From Paracamarosporium sp. OC-R06-R3 (Eukaryota; Ascomycota; Dothideomycetes; Pleosporales; Didymosphaeriaceae), in contig JACVRA010000170.1 in assembly GCA_019828545.1 (NCBI GenBank), positions 1-64,000 on the forward strand: a stretch of 64,000 nucleotides of DNA, written 5' to 3'. Positions 9,633 to 19,937 of this stretch are shown here, piece by piece (positions within the stretch are counted from its first letter, which is position 1; every line of letters starts with the position of its first letter). A program made the position numbers and the translations under genes. The notes under the pieces were generated by a model. It was not told where the DNA came from and did not search any database. It saw nothing but the letters and a program-made list of their open reading frames with translations.

Positions 9633-10926
9633 ATGTCTAATACTGGACACACGGCGGGCGGCACTACCACCGTCGACGATGGTTTCGAATGGCCAAACCG
9701 AGGACATGAGCTTGTTGCAAATTCCATTGCGATGACCACGCTGTGTACGCTCGTCGCGATATGGCGTGTCGTGGTCAGATTCAGGATCAGTCCATGGTTA
9801 GGACTCAGTGACTGGTTAATGGTTGGAGGAGTGGTGCGTTCTGTTAGACTTTTCGGATTGGCAACCAGCTAAACAGTTAAGAATAGATCCTGAACTTCCT
9901 GGCCTGCATTCCTTATGCTATTCTAGCAGCAAATGGTGGCCAGGGCCGCTTGATGGGAGATCCCTGGTGGACAGTTCCGGGCCACACCCAGTACGAGTTG
10001 CACATGATCTTCATAACGCAATGCCTAAACGTATATGCCATGTTCCTGGTTAAGGCCTCGATTTGCGCATACCTGATGGCGTTGAACTTTGGACCGTCGT
10101 ACCGGATCCTGATATGGGTCTCCATCGTCATCGTAGTGTTGTGCAACTTCGTCATGATGCTGATTCTACACTTTGCATTCTGCCGGCCATACTACTCGCG
10201 ATGGGATTTCAGTGTCCCCCAAAAATGCTGGCCTGATGCAGTCAGTGAGGGCACCGCCTATGCACAGATTGCTGCGAACATCGTTACTGATTTGGTGAGT
10301 GCATCGACCTTGACGATCATATTACGCACGCTGACTCTACAGATCTATGCTGCTGCGCCGATCGTATATCTTAGGCACGTGCAGCTTAATAAACGAACCC
10401 AGTGGGGTGTGAGGATCGTGTTCCTACTGGCTCTCGTGTAAGTATGCGCGAGACTGAGGCTGTGAATTGAGCGCTTACTTTTGCCATCAGAGGAACCGCC
10501 CTGTCTATTGCTAAGATACCCATCACGTTCAAATTTCTTCGGTCTTCGGAAGTTATGTGGGACGCTATCGATTTGAGCATCTGCAGCGAAAATGAGGTTG
10601 CGGTTGGTATTGTCATTGCGAACCTTCCACCTCTGCGCAAGACCATAAACAACTTGCTAGCGAAGGTCTTACCAACCAAGTTCGCGACTAGCCTAGGAAT
10701 GACAACAAGGAAACAGCAGAGTCAGAGCAACCCGATTGCATCGGTATACAGCACGAAGGGTCACACCAAGTTGGATAATAGTGCAGACGATGAAAGTGAG
10801 CGGTATATATTGGAGCTTGAAGACAGGAAGGCATCCGGATCTGGGATCGTGAAGACAACTCATGTGAGCATTAGAGACGATGCAAGATCGGATCACAAGC
10901 CTTGGACACCAAAAGAGAATGTATGA
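9633..10926 (+). CDS. Rhodopsin-fold (Pth11-like) seven-helix membrane protein
   Basis: Four exons (9633-9833, 9887-10294, 10343-10437, 10491-10926) separated by introns of 53, 48 and 53 bp give 379 residues. The protein has about seven hydrophobic helices and then a hydrophilic tail of about 130 residues. Conserved features of the fungal rhodopsin-domain family are visible: the YAILAANGGQGRLMGD extracellular segment, a Cys pair (FCRPYYSRWD..., QKCWPDA), QIAANIVTDLIYAAAPI, and SENEVAVGIVIANLPPLRK after helix 7. Pth11 in the rice-blast fungus is a founding member and acts in surface sensing, but most paralogues lack a known ligand, and this one has no visible N-terminal CFEM domain. The acceptor of intron 1 (aatag at 9882-9886) was chosen because it is the only nearby one that keeps the frame open. 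It is followed on the same strand by an ABC transporter. Confidence 0.85.
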
Positions 10927-11898
10927 GACAGGACAGTTGGAAAGGAGGCTCTGAATTTGAATTTTTAGGAAGTGCTTGTTCTCGGCTCTGACCGTGGCGC
11001 TCATCCTGTTCACGGTTCCTTTGTTATTTTCCATCATGGCAAAACATGTTTCGATATGGTTTGAGATGAACGAAGAAATATACAAGCCTTGCGTTGCTCT
11101 AGGATAATTACAAGCCGTTTATAAGAGAAGAACGAGGAAATGTGCTGGGCTCGTTTCGTATTCGCTTCTTTCTAGCTAGCGCTGACATGTCCCTTCGCAT
11201 CAAGTTGTGTAAGTGGTACTGTCTTCTGCTGTTTGAGGCCATTGTACATCTCACGCCGAATATCAGCTAAGTTGATGATGCACATACATGGACGTGGTAC
11301 AGACCGCGCGAGATCTATCCGGAGTTCTCGAACGCAATAGTGAGAACGAACAAGGTCGGTGGGAGCAAGCTGGGGTGTACGAATAGGTTGTCGTAAATCT
11401 AGACGCACAATGAGATCGGTGCATTGCAGCTGCCTAGCTTCTCATATCATTCATCTACCTAATACATTAGTTATGCCGAAGATTTCGTACATTATTGCGG
11501 GCAACTCAGTATGACCGTAGCTCCGACCGGTTCACAAATCGAGCTTTCGGCGTTGGCTTCGGTGGGATCTACGATACCAAAAATCAAGGCAAAAATCGTT
11601 CTGAAAAAAGGCGTGTTATCTGTAGATCGAAATGTCAGCAATATGCGGTTCTTGATGTTGTCGACACGGCGTATACCCATTGGGGTTCGGAATACGGCGT
11701 TCGGAATGGCGCTATCGCTTGTACCAAGAACGTCTTACTGTTGCCTGGCCGAAGTCAGCGTTCCCCTACGTACTACTCTTACGTCTATTACTACGTACCC
11801 TGCTATCGACATTTGACCAATGGAGTGCTTCAGATAAAAATATATTTGAGTCTACAAGATCTCAGCTCAGTGAAGCATTCAAGCAGTTCGTCGCAAAT
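10927..11898. other. Intergenic upstream of the ABC transporter
   Basis: Upstream open frames overlap the transporter's 5' region (11495-12133, 11511-11816, 11680-12114). The last is in frame with exon 1 through 11898 but adds residues unlike any ABCC N-terminus, so I treat this as promoter and 5' leader, possibly with upstream ORFs. Confidence 0.45.
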
Positions 11899-14800
11899 AT
11901 GCCGTTCTCAAGTGGTGAGGGCAATCTATTCCAATTCAACCAAAGCGGATTCGATTTCAACATTCAATTTGAACAACTGTTTTTCTCTGTTCTACCATCG
12001 GTATTGTTTATTGTATTCTCGTCATGGCGCACGTTTCATCAAGCACGAAAACCAGCTGTGGTGCATGCTCCGGCCTTTCAATTCCTTAAAGCGGTACGTC
12101 ACACCAAACTGTGATCTAAGTCAATTTTTCTGATTTTCATTGCCCAAATTTAGGGAGCTATAGTAGCATATCTTGCACTTGAAGTGGCACTATTGGTATT
12201 GGCGACTATCGGAACTTTTCGTGTGTCCAGCATCTTCATAGCTGCTTCTGTCCTCAAGCTCGTATCGGCCCTACTTATGATCGTTCTCAGCATCGTCGAT
12301 CATAGTCGGAGCCCAAGACCCTCCGCGCTACTGAATGTATACCTATCCTTCACCCTTCTTCTGGATGCGGCTCAGGCAAGAACCCTATTTCTCTCAGCAA
12401 ACGATAAGCCCGAGGTCACCTACAGCAGCGTCTTTTGCGCTGCCATAGCTCTGAAAGCGTTCGTATTATTGTTGGAAGCCAAACAAAAGACTTCATGGAT
12501 TCATTGGGACGAGAAAGGACACAGTCCAGAGGAAACGAGTGGCATATTCTCTATTGGTGTTTTCTTCTGGTTGAACAAAATGTTCGTGCTTGGTTATCGT
12601 AAAGTTCTTAACGTCGATGACCTATATCCTCTGGATAGTGCCCTCGACGCTAAGGCGCTGCACGATAAATTCTCTAATGAGATCGACTACACCAAATTGA
12701 AAGGTGATAAGTTTGGCCTTGTCAAAGTATTGACGCGCACTCTCGCGGTCCCACTTCTCATACCGGTACTTCCAAGGCTCGCGATGCTTGGATTTGTTCT
12801 CTGTCAACCGTTGTTCATGGAACGACTCCTAGATTATTTGTCCCAGCCTACGCTCGATCCCAACGTTGGGTATGGATTTATTGGTGCTACATTCTTCATC
12901 TACTCGGGCATTGCTATCTCTACAGCATTTTATTGGTATGTTCAACTCCCAAGAAAGCGCCTTTTCGAGGATTTGGCTCCAAGACGCTGCCCCAGGATGG
13001 ACGCCACAATATCAGGTCTTATCACTGTACTGACAATAAAACAGGTACTTCTGCGACCGATTGCGTACCATGACAAGATCGATCTTAGTCACCGAAATTT
13101 ACATTCAAGCCACAAAAGCTCGGATCGGAGTCGATGATGGAAATGCTGCTCTCACACTGATGAGCACTGATATAGAACGAATCAGACATAGCTTCAGATT
13201 TCTTCATGAGATATGGGCCAGTCTGCTTCAAGCTGCATTAGCTTCATGGATGCTTTATAATCGACTCGGCGTCGTTTTCGTTGCACCTATTGGTCTTGTG
13301 ATAGTCGGCTTCGCCGCATTGGCGATTCTTACGAACTATACCGGTGATTCTCAAAAGGCTTGGATGTTAGCAGTACAAAAGCGTGTCGGATTGACTGCTA
13401 CTGTTATAGGAAGCATGAAGAATCTGAAGATATCAGGCCTTTCTGCTGCCATCGGCAGCACCGTACAAAAGCTTCGAGTCGACGAGCTCACTGCATCAGT
13501 TCGGTTTCGAAAGATTTTCATCTCTGCAGCTCTCCTTGGATTCTTTGCGCAACTTGTCGGACCGCCGGTAACATTTGCGTGTACCAGGACGACTCTTGAC
13601 GTCTCAACGTTGTTCACGTCATTGGCCTTTCTCACCCTTCTGACATACCCACTCTCGTATATCTTCGAAGGCGTACCGTATCTCATAACCATGCTTGCCT
13701 GCTTGCAGCGTATACAAGCATTCCTGGAAACGGAAACTCGCGATGATTTTCGCCATATTATCGTCAACTCCAGGCAAGATTCAGAAAAGCCCTTAGGAAG
13801 CATAGCCAGTTCGTCAACCTCAGCCATTGCCATCACAAATGGGAGTTTCGGTTGGCGCGCCGGTAATTTTGTGCTGCGAAATGTAGATGCACAGCTCTCC
13901 AAAGGCTCTCTTACGATTGTTGTCGGACCTGTTGGTTCAGGTAAAAGCACATTCTGCAAAGCAATCTTAGGAGAAATACCCTTCGCAACAGGAAGCGTAA
14001 CACTACAACCTGGGCTCTCAAATGTTGGGTTTTGTGAACAGACACCTTTCCTTTCAAACGGGTCTATCAAAAACAACATTGTTGGATTTTCCCAATTTGA
14101 CGAAAAGAGATATAGAGAAGTAATTGAGGCTACATCGCTTGGTTTTGATCTGGCGACGTTTCCCTACGGCGATCAAACGAATATCGGTTCTGATGGAGTT
14201 ACTCTATCTGGAGGCCAGAAGCAGCGCGTTTCTCTAGCACGAGCTCTTTATCTACAATCCGACTTGCTAGTACTAGACGATATCTTCAGTGGCTTGGACG
14301 CAGATACTGAGGCTAGAGTCTTTCGGCAAGTCTTCGCACCAGGTGGACTCATCAGAAACAGGGGCGCCACGGTGGTGCTGTGTACACATAGCGTAAGACA
14401 CCTACCCGAAGCGGATCATGTGATCGCTCTCGGAGATGGTAGCATCGCCGAGCAAGGAAACTTTGCTGAACTGATATCCGGGTCTGGATATGTAAGGAAT
14501 CTGGGCTTAGAGAGCTCTTCCGACAGTGACGTCTCCATAAACGAGATTGAATCCAAACCGAGCGAGGAGAGTCAAAATGCCTTACTAATGAACCCTACTT
14601 CCATTGACCACGCCAAGATGCCGGATACCGACTTAGCGCGGCAAGTTGGGGATAAAACAGTTTACAGCCATTACGTTAGGAGCATGGGTTTACACATAGC
14701 AGGATTAGCTTTGCTCTTCGCTGTGTGTTGGGGTTTCTTCACAAATTTCCCAACAATCTGTAAGTCATCTTTTCCCGACTCGAGCTTCCAAGTTGTCATG

Positions 14801-16897
14801 GATCTGGATACTGCAAACTTCCAAAATGCAAGTCTGCATTGGGATCCTAGACAAGAAACTGTGATATACGATGCTTTGGGCTACATGAAACTACATCCAA
14901 ATCGTCTATTCAAATATGAGCCATGCTAATCAAGTGCTACTACAGGGCTCACCTTTTGGACCAAAGATGCTCATTCTGATCATCCAAGACACTCTTATGG
15001 GTATTACGCCGGTCTGTATGGTTTGCTTCAGATTTGTGCCTTATTGTCTCTTCTCTTGCTTGCCATAACGCTTTGGGTCTTTGGTATCAAAAGAGCAGGC
15101 GCCAATCTCCATCAGGACGCTTTACGGACGCTGATCAGAGCGCCGCTACTTTTCTTTACTAAAACTGACACCGGTGTCATTACCAATTTGTTCTCTCAAG
15201 ATTTGAATCTTGTTGACACGGAACTCCCTGACGCCACCCTGAACCTTCTGTTTTCCGTAAGACCCTCAGCACAATGATTTTTGCAGAGAGATAAATCAGC
15301 TAACGGAATACGCAGGTTTTCCAATCGCTGGGGCAGACTGCTGTCATGCTTACCTCTTCTGCTTATCTGGCTATAGCCTACCCCTTTCTTGGAGCCATAA
15401 TGTATATCGTCGGAAAGTTTTACTTGAGAACTTCAAGACAGCTGAGATTGCTCGATCTTGAAACCAAAAGCCCCTTGTAGTAAGTTCTTTTGCCATCTGG
15501 TCAGCATCCCAGGCAATCTTTTGACCTCGTTTCCGCAGCACACATTTTCTTGACACTGTGAAAGGTGTTACGACCCTGAGGGCGTTTGGTGAGTCATTTC
15601 TGTTTGTTATTAGGATCTATCAAGAAGACCCCACGCGATCCGTGCCGCGTTATTAGAAGAGAGTGAATGTTCGTTACTAACTCTTCGGTTCAGGATTCTT
15701 ACCGAACGATGTTGCAAAGAACATTCAATTGATAAACACAAGCCAACGGCCCGCATATCTCCTCCAAATGGTCCAAGAGTGGCTCAGCCTCGTTCTTGGA
15801 TTGGTGGTCATGATGATAGCTGTCATCTTGGTGACACTGTCGGTTCGACTACACTCGCAGTCCGCTTTTGCTGGCGCTTCGCTGTACAGTCTTATAACCC
15901 TTGGGGAGAATCTTGCGGGCATAGTGTTGCATTATACTAGGCTGGAGACTTCAATTGGAGCAATTGCTAGACTAAAAACTTTCAACGAATCCGTAAAGCC
16001 GGAAGACAGAGACGAACAAGAGGATATAATCCCTCCGGAGCAGTGGCCTCAGACGGGCGCTGTAGAGGTAACAGGAGTTTCCGCCGCCTACGAGTAAGAC
16101 GAGATCTCACTCTCTGTAACTCGGTTTTGCTAATGACTTAACACAGCGCGGATGACGAAAATCCTACTGTAGCGCTGCGTAACATCAATTTAAATATTGA
16201 CTCTGGAGAAAAGGTGGCTATTTGCGGACGCACGGGCAGCGGCAAATCAAGTCTTGTCGCTCTTCTCCTTAAGCTACTAGATCCGCTTCCATCGGAAACA
16301 CACGATGTTTTTATCGACAATACGCCGCTACATCGTATGAATCGTCCGGCTTTACGCCAGCGCCTCATTGCAGTGCCCCAAGAAGCCGTCTTCCTACCCG
16401 ATGGTACCACATTCCAGTCCAACCTGGATCCCTATAGCCTTTCCACACCCGAAGAGTGCAAGGCAGTTTTGGTCACCATCGGTCTTTGGGCTTTCGTACA
16501 AGAACGTGGTGGCTTGGATGCTGGCATGACCGCAGGGACGTTCAGCGCGGGTCAGCGGCAGCTGTTTTCGGTTGGACGTGCATTACTTCGTCGTCGCATT
16601 CGGAATCGCAATTTAGATGGCGCCACTGACCAAGGCGTTTTGCTATTGGACGAAGTGAGCTCAAGTGTAGATCGCGAGACCGAAAACGTCATTCAGGAAA
16701 TCGTCAAGAATGAGTTCGAAAAGTATACGGTCATAGCGGTTAGTCATCGACTTGATATGATCATGGATTTTGATAGAGTTGTTGTCATGGACAAAGGAGA
16801 GATAGTAGAGACGGGAAAGCCAGTTGAGCTGGCAGCAAAGCTAGGAAGTAGATTTGGAGACTTGGTGAGGGCCGGTAACAAGAAGACAACTCAGTAG
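11899..16897 (+). CDS. ABCC-type (MRP-like) multidrug/conjugate ABC transporter
   Basis: Eight exons: 11899-12093, 12154-12935, 13045-14759, 14946-15256, 15316-15479, 15539-15588, 15694-16093, 16147-16897; introns are 60, 109, 186, 59, 59, 105 and 53 bp. They encode 1455 residues, full length for this subfamily. An N-terminal TMD0-like bundle is followed by TMD1, NBD1, TMD2 and NBD2. NBD1 has GPVGSGKST, LSGGQKQRVSLARAL and LLVLDDIFSGLD. NBD2 has GRTGSGKSS, FSAGQRQLFSVGRALL and LLLDEVSSSVD, followed by SHRLD. NBD1 therefore carries Asp where the catalytic Glu normally follows Walker B, and NBD2 has Phe instead of Leu in its signature; both patterns are frequent in fungal ABCC pumps. Family members export drugs, glutathione conjugates or secondary metabolites across the plasma or vacuolar membrane. 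The start ATG at 11899 gives the usual FDFNIQFEQLFFSVLPS N-terminus. Confidence 0.9.
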
Positions 16898-18134
16898 GCT
16901 AGAACACGATGGCAACGGGCTATTCATCTTGGCTATTCTGGTCTCGAACATCAGGCTTTTAGGGTTCTGTTACTATGCACTCTAGTTTAGTCGACTTGAC
17001 GACGGCAATAGACCGGTCGCATAGGCATCCCGTATCATACTATCTCAGTTAAGTTGATGTAACAGTTGCATTGAAACATTGCGCAATAAGTGCCGGTATA
17101 CCGACTGACCTATGGTGTTCCCTTGTCTTCTAGCGTTGAGAGATTATTATGTTCTAACGGCGCTCAAAGAATGGGTGTAAGCGTTTGTCGCTGTACATAA
17201 TCTTTTGCACCTAGTGCAGCCGTTGTGACGTGATACAGACGAGACCTAGATCGCATGATATCGATTTATTAGAGATGGCGGTGTCCCTACCCCACTCGCC
17301 AGGACGAAGTCATTGTTAGCTATAATTATGTTGTAAGCGGAAGCACGGACATTGGCGGGTTCCGTGTTACATTAGCTTGTGGAAAGAACGGACTATAAGG
17401 CCTTAGGAAATTGGCAAATGCGTCGCAAGGGGCTAAGCATCGTGCTGAGAGAGAGACGTGCCCCACGGGAGCGTTTCCGTATCTGAGCAGCCGCGATCCG
17501 CGAATGACCGGGAGGTGAGGTGATCTACAACTTCGTTTGATAGAAATTTTCTGGGTGGTCCCGTATCAGTGAGTTCTTTCGTGCTTCTGTCACTAATTCC
17601 TTGAAGACATAGCTACTTTGCTCTATGAAATTCTGATGCAGGAACCGCAAGTTATGTAACGATTACTATAATCCGTCATCCTGGATAGTGGTCTGCACCG
17701 TTCCAGAATCTTGGTGAGCAAAACTTTTATCTCACTTCTATGGTTGGCACCATTATCCTCAGAAGGCTTAGCGTACAGCCTTGTTACATGTCCGTGGTGA
17801 GCCATGGACTCGCGGAGCGTAGCGTATCTCTCTAGTCCAGGATCACGTGTCGAGAGAAAATCTCTACATCCAATAAGAGAGCTTAAAGGTAGTTGACGTA
17901 CAACATCGAACGAATCATCGATAGGTGGAAACAACGTGACTCTTGGTACCTGGGCGTCTCAGTAGTGACCGTATGTTGGCTCCACTTCCATTTGCTCAAC
18001 AAGGAAACTCCCCTATGCGGACAAGCGGGCTTAATAGTATAAAGCAGTGTTCGATCTGGTATCTTATGTATCTAATTCATCGGTATAGACCAACCCCTAG
18101 CACACTTCATTTTCCCTCACCCACAAACGTCATC
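16898..18134. other. Intergenic, 1.2 kb
   Basis: It contains one 103-codon minus-strand frame (17623-17934, beginning MFPPIDDSFDVV) with reasonable composition but no domain I know and no extension upstream. It may be a small orphan or a relic and is left uncalled. The 3' end of the transporter and the promoter of the spherulin-like gene must lie here. Confidence 0.4.
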
Positions 18135-18956
18135 ATGGTCGCGGCAGCAGCAGTTCTTCTACCATTGTACATCTACCCGAGGGATCCATCCGGCGGAAAT
18201 GCCTGGCAACCTCTTCTCGACAGCGCTGCAGCGTATCCCTCACTTCAATTCAAAGTCATCATCAATCCGAGCAACGGACCCGGTTCATGGCCTAGTCCAA
18301 ACGCTGATTACGCGGCTGGCGTTGCCCAACTGAATGCCCTATCCAACATCCAGACCATTGGTTATGTCGATACCGCGCAAGTAAATATACCTGGCGGTCC
18401 CTACACCATCGAGAAAATTGGAGAAGATATCGCAAAATACGCAGCTGGCAGCACTGCTGCGGACCCCAACATCGGCGTCGGGGGCATATTCTTCGACGAC
18501 GTAAACAATGTCTACAGCGACAGTGTACAGTCCCTACTAGAGCAAGCCACCAGCCTGACAAAACAGGCGACCGGCCTTGAAAGCCCGAGAACCGTGAGCA
18601 TCACATCGCAGAGCAACGATAATGAAGAGAAATACTGATATTTTCCACAGACCATCATCAACCCTGGTTCCCGCCCCAACTTTGTCACCTCCAACGTCGA
18701 CCTTTGTCTAGCTTTCGAAAACACATGGGACTATTACAACACTGCCGACTCGAAAGCATGGCTTGCCGGAAACCCTTATGACCGTGAGCATAGTGCTTAC
18801 GCTGTCTATGGTGCACCTGCAAGCCAAGTGGCTAGTATCACCACTCAACTGAGGGCCAATGCTTCGCATGTTTACGTTACCGACACCGTTGCAAACCCCT
18901 ACAATTCTTTTGGTTCGTCTTGGAACACCTTTGTTGCTGCTATGGCGGCCGCATAA
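18135..18956 (+). CDS. Spherulin-4-like (spherulation-specific family 4) protein
   Basis: Two exons (18135-18593, 18651-18956) and one 57-bp intron encode 254 residues. The LLPLYIYPRDPSG start, FKVIINPSNGPG, IGYVDTAQVNI, GIFFDDV and FVTSNVDLCLAFENTWDYY blocks match the spherulin-4 family, a TIM-barrel-like family originally described from Physarum spherulation and common in fungi, where related proteins act as glycoside hydrolases on galactosaminogalactan-type polymers. The acidic pair in FFDDV is a plausible catalytic site. The N-terminus is short: MVAAAAVLLPLYIYP is partly the first beta-strand, so a signal peptide is uncertain. A longer secretory N-terminus could be spliced from upstream, but I see no convincing exon. 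Confidence 0.85.
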
Positions 18957-19646
18957 GCCGGTAAAAAGATAGACATGACAAGATAGAACGTATATCAAAT
19001 AGATGCTATGGTACACCTTGCAATGTCAATTGAATTCTGTACTGATAACTAATGCGTTGGAAATCTATAATAAACGCACAGCGAAGCTCTAGGAGTTGAG
19101 ACAGTAAAAACACTAATCAAGTCACTTTGTAGGGTGCTGTATTCTGAACAATTCACTGAACAGCTTAGATCATCGAGTATGGCCCAAGATGACTATATGG
19201 CGCCTGCATGTGAACTTTCATACAGTGTCGACGTCTCGAGACAGATACGTGGAAACCTTGCGTATCCACTCAACTCCAAGAATCCGCTCCGAATATGATG
19301 AGAACTCCTTAGATCTAACAAAACGACCTTTTTAAGTAAATTTTATAAGTCTAGCTCTTACCGCTCAATCCCTAAACTTGACATGTATTACAAAGAGAAG
19401 AGAAAGAAAACCCGGGTGCCTACGCTTGCAATGCATACCAAAGCAAAAAGCCCACCCCTTCACGCCCAAACTAAGATACATTATCCCCACAACTTCAGTA
19501 CCCATCACATCCGAAAATCTACCTCCTAGACCGTCCATTCGATGCACCCATCAAACCCCGCGTAGCTTTCTTCTTCTGACGACACGGCCCACTCCTGTAC
19601 ACGACCTCGAACGCCCAAGAACCCCGGTCACGGTAGCGAACAAGGC
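18957..19646. other. Intergenic between convergent genes
   Basis: The 3' regions of the spherulin-like gene and of the small minus-strand gene lie here. No further gene is seen. Confidence 0.5.
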
Positions 19647-19937
19647 TCACGATCCAGCTGTTAGAAGCTCCAGTCCTCTCAAATTGAAAGCTGTAGAGGC
19701 TGGCATCATCGTCTGCGTCGCCGTTATCGTGCGCGATTTCTTCGAGCTTGTCTGGAACGCTGGGTTAGTGACTGTGTGCGAGCATTGTATCAAGGAATCT
19801 GAAGGGGATGAGGGGTTGCGAGAATGGGATGACAATGTACTGGCAGCTTCGTTTATCTCGGAGTCGTCAAGGTCGTTGAGGTTCTTGTTTCGATGGATGC
19901 GCAGTTTTCGCTTCAAGAGGTTGAAGAGTCGGCCCAT
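19647..19937 (-). CDS. Small basic/Ser-rich hypothetical protein
   Basis: A 96-residue frame starting MGRLFNLLKRKLRIHR, an amphipathic basic N-terminus, followed by an acidic NDLDDSEINEA segment and a Ser/Thr-rich remainder. I do not recognise a family. The composition is protein-like and the basic amphipathic start could bind membranes or act as a targeting signal, but codon evidence is weak and an open frame of the opposite strand overlaps it completely. An in-frame upstream ATG at 20018 would add 27 residues; the inner ATG was preferred because the extension looks untranslated. Confidence 0.35.
   Translation of the reverse strand: MGRLFNLLKRKLRIHRNKNLNDLDDSEINEAASTLSSHSRNPSSPSDSLIQCSHTVTNPAFQTSSKKSRTITATQTMMPASTAFNLRGLELLTAGS

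Noticed and set aside
11495..12133. A 212-codon plus-strand frame at the 5' end of the transporter gene
   Set aside because: Its second half is an out-of-phase reading of transporter exon 1 and intron 1; no domain.
16940..16965. A minus-strand TGTTCGAGACC resembling a tRNA B box
   Set aside because: T-stem pairing is imperfect and no D-arm or anticodon arm could be found upstream.
17623..17934. A 103-codon minus-strand frame in the transporter/spherulin gap
   Set aside because: No recognisable family, no supporting splice or promoter signals; might be a relic but cannot be supported as a gene.
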